The notes beneath the pieces were generated by a model that saw only the letters and a list, made by a program, of their open reading frames with translations, was not told the DNA's origin and did not search any database. A DNA stretch of 64,000 nucleotides. It comes from Erpobdella octoculata. Taxonomy: Eukaryota > Annelida > Clitellata > Hirudinida > Erpobdellidae. The translations under genes and the position numbers were made by a program. The stretch is from contig OZ022240.1 in the NCBI GenBank assembly GCA_963978895.1, positions 40,551,768 through 40,615,767 on the forward strand. Direction: 5' to 3'. Below, piece by piece: positions 47,157 through 59,347 of the stretch. Numbering within the stretch: position 1 is the stretch's first letter; the number at the start of each line of letters is the position of its first letter.

Positions 47157-47282
47157 CTGTGCAGTTGAACCTATCAATCTCAACATAACCATAAATACAA
47201 CCGCATGCATAAGAACCTTCGTTGTTAAAACAGTGAGTTGTCTCCCTGTCGCACAAATTTGGTCCTTCACATTCATTTATAT
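47157..47282 (-). CDS. Gene B calcium-binding EGF-like exon (membrane-proximal)
   Basis: A 126-nt exon, phase 1-1. D-INEC start, CEGPNLCDRETTHCFNNEG, SYACGCIYGYVEIDRFNC. The protein is identical to the gene A exon at 7828-7953, while five third-position differences separate the two DNA copies. That indicates purifying selection on this module in both genes. Confidence 0.9.
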
Positions 47283-47405
47283 CTAGGTTTCAAGGTTTTT
47301 TAAAATGTTAAACTTTTCAAAAATTTGAAATTAATGTAAAAATAAGTAATGACAAAAAATATCTGATGAGCGGATAACGTCTTTGTTTTGTGACCTACAA
47401 GTTGT

Positions 47406-48405
47406 GGGCGGAACCGTAACCGGCTATGGGGCCAGGGGAGAGGCCAGGCCCCCCCAGTTTTGTTCAGGCCCCCCAGTTTTTTGTATTGCTGTTCAGTTCA
47501 ACAAAGTAAATGTAGGTCGCTTTTTTAATAAGTGGTTTGAATTTGCTATGGCAAAGTATGATTTTACAAAACATGCCTCAAAATGCCAATTACATTTCTC
47601 CTCTTATCTAAAACGAGGTAATCTAATTGAAGGCACAGATGGTACAAGTTGTGATTGTCGAAGAATGCAAAGACTCTGACATTAACTGGTATTCGATTAA
47701 GTGCGACGAAACTCGAGATCAGTTCAATGTCGAAGATATGTCAATTGTCCTTCCCTATATGCGCTGTGGAAAGTCAGTAGAGCACATGATCTCATTGAGT
47801 TAGATGCTAAAATCCTGACACGTTCGCTGATTACAGAGCTTCAGGTTCAGCAGCTGGACTCCGCTAGAGTTCTGAGTCAACGTTATGACGGAGCCAGTGT
47901 AGTCAGCGGCGGAAAGCGAAGTGTCCTGAAAATATTGCAAAACACTCTGGGCCGCCGAATTCCGTACATTCACTGCTTTTCGAGACAAACACTTATGAAG
48001 GTAATACAATAAAGCAGTTACTTGTTCAAAGATAGACTGGCCACTATCAATTTACAATGGTTGTCAAAAACAACAGAAAGGAAAACTTGCAGACCTTCGA
48101 ATTTTTTGCCAAATCAGAAAAAGCTCCGGCTGATGTGTTGGTTGAAGCAGCGGGGTTGCTCAACAAAGTTTAAAAGTCGGAATTGGTTTTTTTTTCAATT
48201 GCAATCGTCAAAATACTGAGCTTGCTGTCACCGGTCACTGGTTTGTTGCAAGGTCGCTCGTGCAATGTGTCTCTTGCTATAGAACTGATTTCCACAGCCA
48301 AAGAGAGCCATCTTGCCTTGCGGTCTGCAGAGGTCTATGATCAAATGGCAGATGCTGCTGGTTTTCCATCAAACAAAGATGACCATGCTGCGTTGTTTTA
48401 AAAAA
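47406..48405 (+). pseudogene. Decayed hAT-type transposase (TTF zinc finger / DUF4371-like)
   Basis: Several frames hold a broken transposase: FFNKWFEFAMAKYDFTKHAS (TTF-type zinc-finger region), SVQCRRYVNCPSLYALWKV, ELDAKILTRSLITELQVQQL, VLSQRYDGASVVSGGKRSVL and YIHCFSRQTL (RNase-H-like core with QRYDGA), then LLSPVTGLLQGRSCNVSLAI. This order is typical of the hAT-like proteins with DUF4371. Many frameshifts and stops. The start is a G/C-rich AGGCCAGGCCCCCCCAG typical of such element ends. The left paralogous block lacks it, so it came after the duplication. Confidence 0.7.
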
Positions 48406-48466
48406 TATATTTTTATACTTGATATTATTATTTTTTATTTTTAGTGTTTTTTTTATTTTATGGGGG

Positions 48467-49035
48467 GCCTTCCATAAACTGGAGAAGATCCTCACCTCCA
48501 GACACGTCGGTGTGATGCTGAGAGTGCGCTCCTTCAATGCTGCATGTGTATCGATTTTGTTGTATGGATGTGAATCCTGGCTTGTAACAAAAAGTTTGTC
48601 GATTAAATTGGATTTGTTTGCCAGAAAGTGTTATCGCAGGATGATCGGTCTGGTTCAGTCAGAGGATCGTATGACAAATGAGGACCTGTACGACAGGGTA
48701 CAGTCAGCTCCTATCAGCACATTGATCCGTCATCGTCGAATGTCTTTCACTGGTCACTGCCTACGTATGAACCAGGATGAACCGGCAAATATATACATGC
48801 TGTATACATCGAACGTGAGAGCTAGCAACAGACGCGGCCGTCCAAGAATGTCATACCTCGACCAGATGTCAACATACATGGGTTATGACAGAAAGAGTAT
48901 CATCGCTGAGGATGTTAGAAGGGAAGCCACGGAGGCCAAAGGAGAGAAATGGAAGCTCAGATATTGTCGTCTGCGGAGTGGAGGGACCAACAAGTCCGGA
49001 CGAAACGTAGTCGGTCGATGATGATTTTTTTATAA
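48467..49035 (+). pseudogene. RTE-like LINE 3' fragment
   Basis: An open frame of about 190 codons: AFHKLEKILTSRHVGVMLRV, ACVSILLYGCESWLVTKSL, SIKLDLFARKCYRRMIGL, RRMSFTGHCLRMNQDEPA and RGRPRMSYLDQMSTYMGYD, ending RSGGTNKSGRNVVGR with a GATGATG tail. This is the C-terminal region of an RTE-type RT protein. 5' truncated, the commonest fate of LINE copies. The shorter copy at 22508-22957 shares its start and end but lacks the middle. Confidence 0.8.
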
Positions 49036-49707
49036 ATTTGAATGTTTTATTATACATTAGTATACGAGCGTTGTTTTGAAAAAATATTTTTATATTATTT
49101 ATTATTTATTTTTAATTTCTCATATTGAATTTACTGTGTATTTGTGCGTTTGCTTGAGCAGTGCGTTGCAACCTTTAAAAATTTAAAAAACCTACTTCCC
49201 GTCATCTAATCAAGATAAAATGTAGTATCATGAATTGTTGTAAATGATAATTACGACAAAATATGATAGATTATTTTCTTGAACATTCAGCAAGATTGGA
49301 CAACAATTGAATAAAACATGAAACAAAAGTTTTTCAAAATTACAAGTTTTCTAAAAAGAAATGAACTATCAATATTTGGTTTATTAAATAACAAATTTAA
49401 TTTTTTTTCCAATTTAAAAATTTATAATTAAAGTTATGTTTTTTCCATATTGAGTAGGAAGATACTCATATTTTAAATGTAGTCCATTGTTTTTTTGTTT
49501 TTTTACTTATTATTATCAGAAAAAATTTGCAAAAATTTGAAAAGTTTAGAATTACAAAATAAAAGTTTTTGTAAAAAACTGTTTTTAACGGTTCACTTGA
49601 TTCTGAATTGTACTGCAACTATTTAATTTGAACATTTTGTTATTTATGTAATGATCAGTAAAATTAAGATAAATTGTTATATTTTTTTATGACCAGAACA
49701 AACTAAC

Positions 49708-49806
49708 CAACGCAGGTTTTCAATGGTGTTAGTTTATATCCACTTTTGCAATTGCACTTATAAGAACAATTTGATTTTTCTGGATAACAAGGACATTCTA
49801 GATACT
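49708..49806 (-). CDS. Gene B EGF-like exon 3
   Basis: A 99-nt exon, phase 1-1, acceptor attgcag, donor gttagt. It reads YLECPCYPEKSNCSYKCNC then KSGYKLTPLKTCV. All Cys match gene A exon 10432-10530. Joins D-INEC of the membrane-proximal EGF in frame. Confidence 0.8.
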
Positions 49807-50339
49807 CTGCAATTTTATAAATGATGTTATTTTTGCCCATTCTTTAAAACGTGTGAAACAATTAAAATGTCTGTTGTTTATGCATACTGTAATAAATTTG
49901 ATTAAAAAAAAGGTGGCTTCATAGGATAGACAGTCCCATTGAGGGTTCTAAAGTAGAACTCATTGTGCTGACTCAGTAACGTAATCTAAACACTGATCTT
50001 TTCATATAAAAATCAGTGAATCTAAAAACAAAAAAGGGTAAACGACAGATAACAAATGAGCTGTTACAGTATGGGTGTAACTGTGCCAGTGTAATTTTAA
50101 TTTCTAAATAACAAAACGCTCAAAAACTAGCACAATTAAAAAAATACAATGTAAAATTATATTAGATATTATAATTTTTTTAAAAGCAATTTGTTTTTTT
50201 TTTCTGAAAACAGGCCACTTCATTTAAAAATCAGGCCAGGGTCAACTAAAAAAAAGTTCTTTATGTTTTCTATAATATGTAAACACGAACCTGATTCAGG
50301 TTTTCCTGTAGTGCTCCATTCTGCTGTTATGTTGTTATC

Positions 50340-50435
50340 TATATATATATAAATAAATGTTTGTATGTTTGTATGTATGTATGTATGTATGTATGTATGT
50401 ATGTATGTATGTATGTATGTATGTATGTATATATA
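50340..50435. repeat. (TATG)n microsatellite
   Basis: Short leader TATATATATAAATAAATG, then about 17 TATG units. Within the gene B intron. It is the complement-type relative of the (CATA)n array at 22983. Confidence 0.9.
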
Positions 50436-50596
50436 AATGAAATGTATGTTTGTATATCCGAGTATCAAATGTAAACGGCCGAACAGATTTAATTGAAATT
50501 TGGCATACTTATGTAACTTATTCGAGCGGTGATTCCTGTAAAGTTTTAAATAAATTTGTTTCTCTGTTGATGTTTTATGGACAAAAAACGTTTTGG

Positions 50597-51334
50597 TCAG
50601 CGGTAGTAAGGTGAAGTAAATTTCTTCGCGGTATGGGTAAGAGCCATAGTTGTTATTGCCATTATTATAATCATCATCGTCACTTTCATCCTCATCGTTT
50701 TCAACATTCTTCTCATCTTATTTAGTTTTGTTTTCGACGTCCAAACTGACTGTATCACTGTCACCATCTTTGCATGGTTCATCGTGAGCATCTTTGCAAG
50801 GTTCCTTATCATGACCGTCTTTGACAGGCTCATCATCATGACCCACCTGACTTGTGCAATCTGTATAGCCATCATCCGTCACATGCTCTGAGACACAGCT
50901 GGTGGACTCCAGTTCAAATTGGGTTTCGCCCCAGCAACCCACATCACCAGCAACCCGCTGGTCCAGAGCCGTGTCCACCACTGCCTCAGCCAACCCTGCG
51001 ACCAAACTCTCAACAGTTGTACCGGCTGCTGTTACTTTGTTTTCGTGGCCAAGAATCATTCCTTCTCCTGTCTTCCCTGTGCTGCTATATTTTCTCTCGC
51101 TAGTTGTCTTTCTTTTTCGAGCAATTTGTTTTTCAATTTTCTCCGCCTAACCACAGCTTCCTCGTTAATACCGAACAAATATTCATCGTCGTCAGGCCCA
51201 TAGCCTTCATTCACTAATGCGGCTAAGAGGCGTTCCATAAGTTCGTCCTTTTTACCTGTATCGCTTGGGCCACGTTTCTCCAGCTCGTCTTTCAATTCAC
51301 TTGCCCAAAGCTCAACCAATGATTTCAAAACCAT
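50597..51334 (-). pseudogene. SAP-domain ORF of the LTR element, second copy
   Basis: The minus strand starts MVLKSLVELWASELKDELEK then RGPSDTGKKDELMERLLAAL and VNEGYGPDDDEY, a full SAP motif with an N-terminus missing from the first copy. It continues through KLLEKERQLARENIAAQG, breaks frame, and resumes as ILGHENKVTAAGTTVESLVA and an acidic, His/Asp/Lys-rich tail. Start ATG lies about 25 nt after an LTR-like end and a primer-binding-like segment. Truncated at its 3' side. Confidence 0.6.
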
Positions 51335-51359
51335 TCTTGTATCCCAATTTTGACACCAA

Positions 51360-51495
51360 TGTTACGATATCACCAAATTGTAGACCGGGCTCAATAGAAT
51401 GGTTTTGCAGTTTATTGGAAATTAATTCATGAAGCTTAATAAATCCTATTAATCTCTATCAATGGGTAACTGATCGTAAAATCATCGATTTTACA
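51360..51495 (-). repeat. LTR-like end beside the SAP ORF
   Basis: On the minus strand this ends ...GGTGATATCGTAACA directly before TTGGTGTCAAAATTGGGAT. Its CCAATAAACTGCAAAACCAT stretch matches the LTR at 21333-21511. The outer boundary is approximate (a TGTAAAATC start at about 51495 on the minus strand). Confidence 0.45.
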
Positions 51496-51714
51496 TGAAT
51501 ATATATATATTTATAAATGTACGTAGATAATAAATTGTTAAAATATTGATAACTGTACTCGAGTTCTTTAAAAAAAAATTAAAATATTTATATATTATTT
51601 GTATATATATATTATATATATATATATATCTATGATATATATATATACAAATTTGTATTATTTGTATATATATTTATCTAAATAAATATATATATATATA
51701 CAAAGAAAATATAC

Positions 51715-51840
51715 CTCTGCAGTTGAAGCTATCGATCTCAACATAACCAGAAATGCAATTGCATACATAAGAACCTTCGTTGTTGAAACATTTAGTTGTT
51801 TTTCTGTCACACAAATTTTCTCCTTCACATTCATCGATAT
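51715..51840 (-). CDS. Gene B calcium-binding EGF-like exon, extra copy 2
   Basis: A 126-nt exon, phase 1-1. D-IDEC start, CEGENLCDRKTTKCFNNEG, SYVCNCISGYVEIDSFNC. It joins EGF exon 3 through a GAG codon. No counterpart in gene A. The flanking intron (AAGTTTCAAAGTTTTCGAAA on the 5' side, a TA tract on the 3' side) is shared with the exon at 54513, showing recent exon duplication. Confidence 0.85.
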
Positions 51841-51899
51841 CTAAGTTTCAAAGTTTTCGAAATATAAGTTTTTTTTTAAACTTGAAAACCCCGTATACA

Positions 51900-51927
51900 A
51901 TAAGCCGATATTATAACAATATATATG

Positions 51928-52019
<92 letters not shown>

Positions 52020-52090
52020 ATAAATATATATATATATCTATATATATATATATATATATGTATAAATATATATATATATATATTATTTTT
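51900..52090. repeat. (TA)n microsatellite cluster
   Basis: Near-continuous TA repeat with a TGTGTGTG interruption and TATAAATA interruptions, in the gene B intron. Another cluster lies at 51600-51700. Confidence 0.9.
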
Positions 52091-52096
52091 TATATT

Positions 52097-52500
52097 ATCA
52101 TTTTTTGGTGATGGTCGGTGGCTCAGTTGGTAAGAGCGCTTGCATTTAGGCGAGGCGGTGTTGCCGTAGACACGTGGGTTCGATTCCTAGTAGAGTCGTA
52201 TAAATATTTGCGTTATTTGTGGTGACAGTTAGTCATCCTATTTATAGGCTCTCGAAACATTTCAACGCAATGTTTCACTTCATAAATTATCTATCTGGCA
52301 GCAGACAAGCTGTCGAGCCGAAGTAAGGAGTTCCGAGCCTATCATAGTCGTAGTCTAATGTTAAGTAGCTCCGAAAGACTGAGACTTCTAGCCATCATTT
52401 TTTGGTGATGGTCGGTGGCTCAGTTGGTAAGAGCGCTTGCATTTAGGCGAGGCAGTGTTGCCGTAGACACGTGGGTTCGATTCCTAGTAGAGTCGTATAT
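52097..52500 (+). repeat. tRNA-derived SINE, tandem one-and-a-third copies
   Basis: ATCATTTTTTGGTGATGG begins units at 52097 and 52394 (297-bp period). Each has a tRNA-like head: A-box TGGCTCAGTTGG, AAGAGCGCTTGCATTTAGG and B-box GGTTCGATTCC. The first unit continues into a body (TGGTGACAGTTAGTCATCCT to CTTCTAGCC). The acceptor ends do not pair, so neither is a tRNA gene. A minus-strand copy of body plus head is at 57480-57655. Confidence 0.75.
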
Positions 52501-54500
<2,000 letters not shown>

Positions 54501-54512
54501 AAGAAAATATAC

Positions 54513-54638
54513 CTCTGCAGTTGTAGCTATCGATCTCAACGTAACCAGAAAGGCAATTGCATACATAAGAACCTTCGTTGTTGAAACATTTAGTTGTTCT
54601 TCTGTCACACAAATTTTCTCCTTCACATTCATCTAAAT
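54513..54638 (-). CDS. Gene B calcium-binding EGF-like exon, extra copy 1
   Basis: A 126-nt exon, phase 1-1. D-LDEC start, CEGENLCDRRTTKCFNNEG, SYVCNCLSGYVEIDSYNC. Continues in frame from EGF exon 2 and into the next copy through GAT codons. Differs from 51715-51840 by a few residues (I/L, K/R, I/L, F/Y). The calcium-site residues D, E and N are conserved. Confidence 0.85.
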
Positions 54639-54716
54639 CTAAGTTTCAAAGTTTTCGAAATATTAGTTTTTTTTTAAATTTGAATTATTGTAAAAAATAA
54701 AATTTTTAAAATCAAT

Positions 54717-54730
54717 TTATATATATATAT

Positions 54731-54825
<95 letters not shown>
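54717..54825. repeat. Compound (TA)n-(GA)n microsatellite
   Basis: TA tract at 54717-54767 followed by a GA tract at 54768-54825 with one AGCG interruption. Lies 13 bp from the donor site of the EGF exon at 54839. Confidence 0.95.
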
Positions 54826-54838
54826 TGGAGAGTTTAAC

Positions 54839-54970
54839 CTGTGCAGTCTTTGAAATAATATGACCGTGTGAAGCCTGCATCACAAGTACATTCTACAAAT
54901 TTCATATTATTTTGATAAAACAATTTGTTACAAGTAGCGTGTTTGCAGTTTCCACTTCCTTTTGAACATC
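54839..54970 (-). CDS. Gene B EGF-like exon 2
   Basis: A 132-nt exon, phase 1-1, acceptor ttttag, donor gttaaa. It reads CSKGSGNCKHATCNKLFYQ then KFVECTCDAGFTRSYYFKDC. Cys positions equal those of gene A exon 11193-11324. Confidence 0.85.
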
Positions 54971-55211
54971 CTAAAAATAAAAAATAAACAAATAAAGTAA
55001 ACACGTCATTTAATAACTAAGCAGTTTAAGGCTGACAATAAAAGTTGTATATTTTTATGAAACTTAAAAGTAATCACTTTGTCAACTCCAGTGCTTCTAA
55101 TTCAAAATTTAAACTGGTTTGTTTCTCTATTTACATAACAATTTACAAACAGAATGCTTTCAAAAAAAAAATTGGCCAATAATTTATCACCAATAAATCG
55201 AATTTGCTCAC

Positions 55212-55328
55212 TTCTTATGTTACATTCAACTCCTTCGTATCCGTCAATGCACTGGTCGCAATTGTCATTAACGCAGTGCCTCTCACGTAGTATAACACAT
55301 TCTTCTCTTGATAGAACTGATGGACAAG
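55212..55328 (-). CDS. Gene B EGF-like exon 1
   Basis: A 117-nt exon, phase 1-1, acceptor attgcag, donor gtgagc. It reads CPSVLSREECVILRERHCV then NDNCDQCIDGYEGVECNI. Same length and Cys frame as gene A exon 11408-11524. Confidence 0.85.
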
Positions 55329-56170
55329 CTGCAATAGTTTTTCAATAAACTTTTAAATGTTTTTGGGTAGTGTTTTTGAAAAATTAAACTAAAGAGCGTT
55401 GTTTTCTGTGTTTTTTCTCCAAAAACAACAAATTGCACTGCATTGTTTTAAATCGTGATTATTAGTTATAAATAATAACAGTAATCAGTTTATTCCAGCT
55501 TACTAATAAGCACTGAAGTCGAAAACGGCTGGACCTATTGTTATGAAATTTTAACACAACATAATCATCATTAAGTAGAAGGTTATATTTATTTTTTAAA
55601 TCGATATATTAATTCATCTTTTATGAGCAAAAAACCTCCTATTGCGTAACCATCGGAACCAATGATTTATAAAAAATGACGTTTGACTCGGTCAAATTAA
55701 AAATTTGTTAAACAAATTACAAATAGAACCAATTTATTTTGTTGAATAATTAATTAAAATTTGGAATTTCATTTTAATAATTATTTATTATTAAAAAACC
55801 AGCGACAATAATAAATATCACTAATCACACACATATTTCAGGATATCACGGTCTTCCATTTATTGCAATTTATTCAAACGACATTTTGAAGTTATATATG
55901 TAAACATCTATATATTTGTGTTTGGTTTGATTTGTTTTTGCTTTGAAAAATTAATTATTGCTGTTTATAACTAAAAAACAATTTATAATTTTTTAAACTT
56001 TGATAAAATGTTTCGCTATAAAGAGCGAGCCTATATTTTAAATTTCAGCTTGATTGGATGACGAGGAAAGGTGGTTATTTTACTTTTTAGGTTTGCAAAC
56101 ATTCAAGCTGGACTGGTGGTAAAATTAATATAACAAGTAAACTGTATTAAACGAGATTTTCTACAAATTC
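55329..56170. other. Gene B intron with a dispersed repeat
   Basis: 55490-55680 is a repeat also found at 10790-10950 (ATGAAATTTTAACACA...AATCATCATTAAGTA, and AAAAAACCTCCTATTG), located at a different place in gene A, so it moved as a dispersed unit. The rest is AT-rich with nothing recognised. Confidence 0.5.
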
Positions 56171-56515
56171 GAGGCGCTTGTGGCAGAGCGGTAGAGCGTT
56201 CGCCTGTCGATCATTAGGGCGGCAGTTCAAGCCTCACCGGCGTCACCAGCGTAACTCCCTTAAGCAAGGAGTCCACTCGCATTGGGCGCATTGTAACAAT
56301 CCACCAGATGAGACACCGGTTTAACCACAGCCTACTCTGGTTGAGCTCAACCGCGTTATAACAATTCACCTCGTTGACAGCAGTGTTGAGCTGGTGAATT
56401 GTTACAACGCGCCCATTGCTAAAGGGGTAGGCGCGCCTATAAATGGCTGCCTCTGCAATGAACCCTTCAGTGGCCTTGAAGTCCTTTAGGATTTACGCCA
56501 CTCTAAATATTGTCA
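56171..56515 (+). repeat. tRNA-derived SINE (second family), split by a MITE
   Basis: GAGGCGCTTGTGGCAGAGCG, GGTAGAGCGTTCGCCTGTCG and CAGTTCAAGCCTC give A- and B-box-like elements of a tRNA-derived promoter; the body GCGCCTATAAATGGCTGCC follows after the insertion. Same family as 53697-53913. The tail is diverged and the 3' end approximate. Confidence 0.8.
56284..56414. mobile_element. 131-bp MITE inside the SINE
   Basis: Terminal inverted repeats of 24 bp with two mismatches: GGGCGCATTGTAACAATCCA at the left versus GGGCGCGTTGTAACAATTCA from the right. Flanked by ATT on both sides (56281-56283, 56415-56417). The uninterrupted SINE copy at 53697-53913 shows the empty site. No coding capacity. 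Superfamily uncertain; a 3-bp duplication suggests Harbinger-like, though ATT is not the usual TWA. Confidence 0.85.
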
Positions 56516-56876
56516 AACATTATTGTTATTATTAATCGTCATATTTCAATTATCGTCGGCTTTTCAATTATAAAAATTTTATAAAGCGTCAATTTTTTTT
56601 AATTTACATATGAAAACATTTATTTAATTCTTTTTTATTTGTTTTTTGTTTTAAAATAGAGATAGTTCTTAGTTTTAAATAAACAAAAACGTTTTCATAA
56701 AATTTTCAATAGGATGTATTGTCATGAGTAGTGAGTCGATGATTCAAATTTCAGCTCGATTGGATGACGGCAAATTAGTTAAATTTCACTTTCAAGGTTT
56801 ACAAACATTCAAGCAAACAAGCTATGAAAACTGACAGTGGAGTTAATATGAAAAATTTTAAATGGTTTACGATATA

Positions 56877-57010
56877 TAGCTTAGTGGTGGTATAGCGGTC
56901 TGTAAATCCGCTAGTCGGTGTTTTGAATCTCGGCGGTGTCACCAACGTGTGCAAGAGATTTGGATAGAAGCTTATATATGTCTGCTCTTGCTTGTTCTGT
57001 ATAATGACAA
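56877..57010 (+). repeat. Degenerate tRNA-like SINE head
   Basis: TAGCTTAGTGGTGGTATAGC, GGTCTGTAAATCCGCTAGTC and TTTTGAATCTCGGCGG follow the A-box, anticodon-arm and B-box order but with poor box matches. It is followed by a short unrelated body. I consider it a SINE relic. Confidence 0.5.
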
Positions 57011-57087
57011 CGAGCCGATGAGCAAACAGCCTGTAAGCACATGCAACTAGCCTTTGCTACTAGTACATAAAGTAGTTATCAACTCAC

Positions 57088-57186
57088 TCATTCGTTTTGG
57101 TAGCGAACATGCAGATTCGTCGATGGACGTGTCTATTACGTTAGTAGATTCAACTTCACACCCATAGTAGAATGACGATTCGCGAA
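57088..57186 (-). CDS. Gene B Cys exon upstream of the EGF-like part
   Basis: A 99-nt exon, phase 1-1, acceptor tatcag, donor gtgagt. It reads RESSFYYGCEVESTNVIDTS then IDESACSLPKRM, homologous to gene A exon 22173-22277. The WSC-like and more upstream exons of gene B are not found between here and 64000. Confidence 0.75.
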
Positions 57187-57479
57187 CTGATAAGAAAAAC
57201 ATCAAAGTTTGGTTAGGCTTAACTTACTCTGTACTCAAAAACTGGAAATAATGCATATCATTAACACAAAAAGTATAGTAACATGCAAACCTTGAAAAAC
57301 GAGTTTTTTCACAAAACCTTTGTGCGGCTTTTAATTTAATGCAATTTTATTTTATAAAACAACGTCTTTTAAGTTTATGAAATGAAAATTTATGTGATAA
57401 TACACGATTTTTAATTTTTTTTTTAATTCTTGAAATCATTTTATTTGTGTACCATATTTTTTAGTTTTTTTTTAATTTT

Positions 57480-57655
57480 TAAATAAAACCCGTGTCTACG
57501 GCAACACTGACTCGCCTGAATGCATGAGCTCTTACTGACTGAGCCACCGACCTTCACCCAAAAATGATGGCTAGAAGTCCCAGTCCTTCGGAGCTACTTT
57601 TAACATTAAACCCGATTATGATATGTTCAGAACTCTTTACTTCGGCCCGACAGCT
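57480..57655 (-). repeat. tRNA-derived SINE (first family), minus copy
   Basis: The minus strand reads body (GCTGTCGGGCCGAAGTAAAG ... GACTTCTAGCCATCATTTTT) then head GTCGGTGGCTCAGTCAGTAA, CATTCAGGCGAG, TTGCCGTAGACACG, the same order as the junction between the two units at 52097-52500. It ends within the head before the B box. Confidence 0.7.
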
Positions 57656-57659
57656 AATT

Positions 57660-57850
57660 TGTATATGTATATATATATATCGCTTTTCCGCTCCCGTTTG
57701 CTCACCCGTTCCCGGTCACTTTCCCGTTCCTGCTCCCGCTTGCTCTCCCGTTCTCGCTCATGCTGGTCTCTCATTTCTGTTCTCGCACGTGCTCATTTTT
57801 TCTTTTTCATTCTTTCCTAACTTTTTTTAGCCCATAAAACATAAAATAGA
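57660..57850. repeat. CCCGTT-type low-complexity repeat
   Basis: Imperfect repeats of CTCCCGTT/CGCTC, then CATTCTTTCCTAACTTTTTT and AGCCCATAAAAC. The latter part is shared with 25790-25830, just after the (CATA)n array, so both microsatellite-bearing loci carry one repeat family. Confidence 0.6.
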
Positions 57851-59347
57851 TTTGGCTAAATCTTGCTTGTAGCTGTCAAATGGCGAATATGGAAGTAACA
57901 AGATTTAGTAACAGATGTAATTTGAGGGGTTAGAGACAAGTTGGAGTCAAAGAGAAACCTAAGCTACGAATCAAAGGAGAAGGAGAAATGGAAAGAGAAG
58001 ATGGTGGTGGCAAAACCAAAGGAAGAGGATTTAGAGATATAGAGGACTTATTGAAATAGATTAGTTCAAACTTGTCAGGATTAAGTTTGAGACACATAGA
58101 AGAACTCCAAGATATAATAGATTGAAGGCAAGCAGTTATTTGATTAAGAACAGACTCAAGAGAAGAGTTAGAGAAAGTAGAATAGACATAAGAGTCATCA
58201 GCATACATTTGACTATTAAGATATAATACGAGGAGTTCAGAAGTATAGTCAAGTGTAATAGGAGAAAAAAAAGTAAAAGTTTCAGTAGAGAATTTAGAAA
58301 AAATATGGGTTTGACTATTGTTAGAAGATCTAATGTTTTCAATTTTGGTAGTAAGAAAATTGTGATAGTCATTAGAAGAAAAAGAGGGAAGAGGAGATTT
58401 TTTATTGAGGAGTTTAGAGAGAGAAGACCACCTATTGCTAGAGCTAGAAGCAAGAACAATAGATTTTCTAAAATGCTTAACAAGGATGAGGTTATGGTAT
58501 TGTTTGAGATGGTATTGCCACTCGTACCAAGAACCCTTAGATAATTTAGAACGACAAGCTCGCTCAGCTTTATGTGCAGATTACTTCGAGAGAACAATCA
58601 CGATCAAACCAAGGAGCTTTTTTAAAAAAAGAGTCGAAACTTAAACGTCTCAAAAGGAACCAAAGTATCCAGTATAGATGAAATTGTCAGATTGAGATTG
58701 TCCATAAAAGAATCAACATCAGTGAAAGAAGAAGAAAACCCAGAGGTGAGAAATAAATTTGAAAATTGAGTTTTATCAAATCTAGACCAACACCTTTTAC
58801 TGACTGAAGAAAGATTAATTAAAGGTTGTGATAGAGGTAAGGTGAAAGAAATAAAGTAGTGATCAGTAAAGTGGAGATTAACAGGTGAAAAATTGCTTAT
58901 ATTAGAGAAAAGAGGAGAAATAATAAGATCCAATGTGTTACCCCGATTATGAGTCGGAAAGTCACAATGCTGAAAGAAGTTGAAAGTAGATAAGATTTCA
59001 AGAAATTGAGAAACAAAAGAGTCCTTAGTTTTATTAATAGGAATATTAAAATCCCCAATGATAAAAGAAGGAGTAGATAGAGAGAAAAGAGATTCAGAAA
59101 GGTTGTAGAAATCCTCCAGAAATTGTGGTTTAGAGCATTTAGGAGGCCTATAGATTCCTATTAAATTGAACTTAAATTGACTTAAAAGGATTAATTTTAA
59201 CAGAAGTAAAGAGTCAAAAAATGAGAATTTACTAGAAGAATTGAGAGAGACAGAGTAGGAAGACTTGAAGAGAAGACAAATGCCATCATAGGAAGAATGT
59301 TGAGCAGAAAAAGGATTGCTCAACAAAAAAGAAGCCAGTAGGAACAG

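Noticed and set aside
52109..52198. Functional tRNA gene
   Set aside because: A and B boxes are present, but the acceptor and anticodon stems do not fold and the unit is repeated within a SINE.
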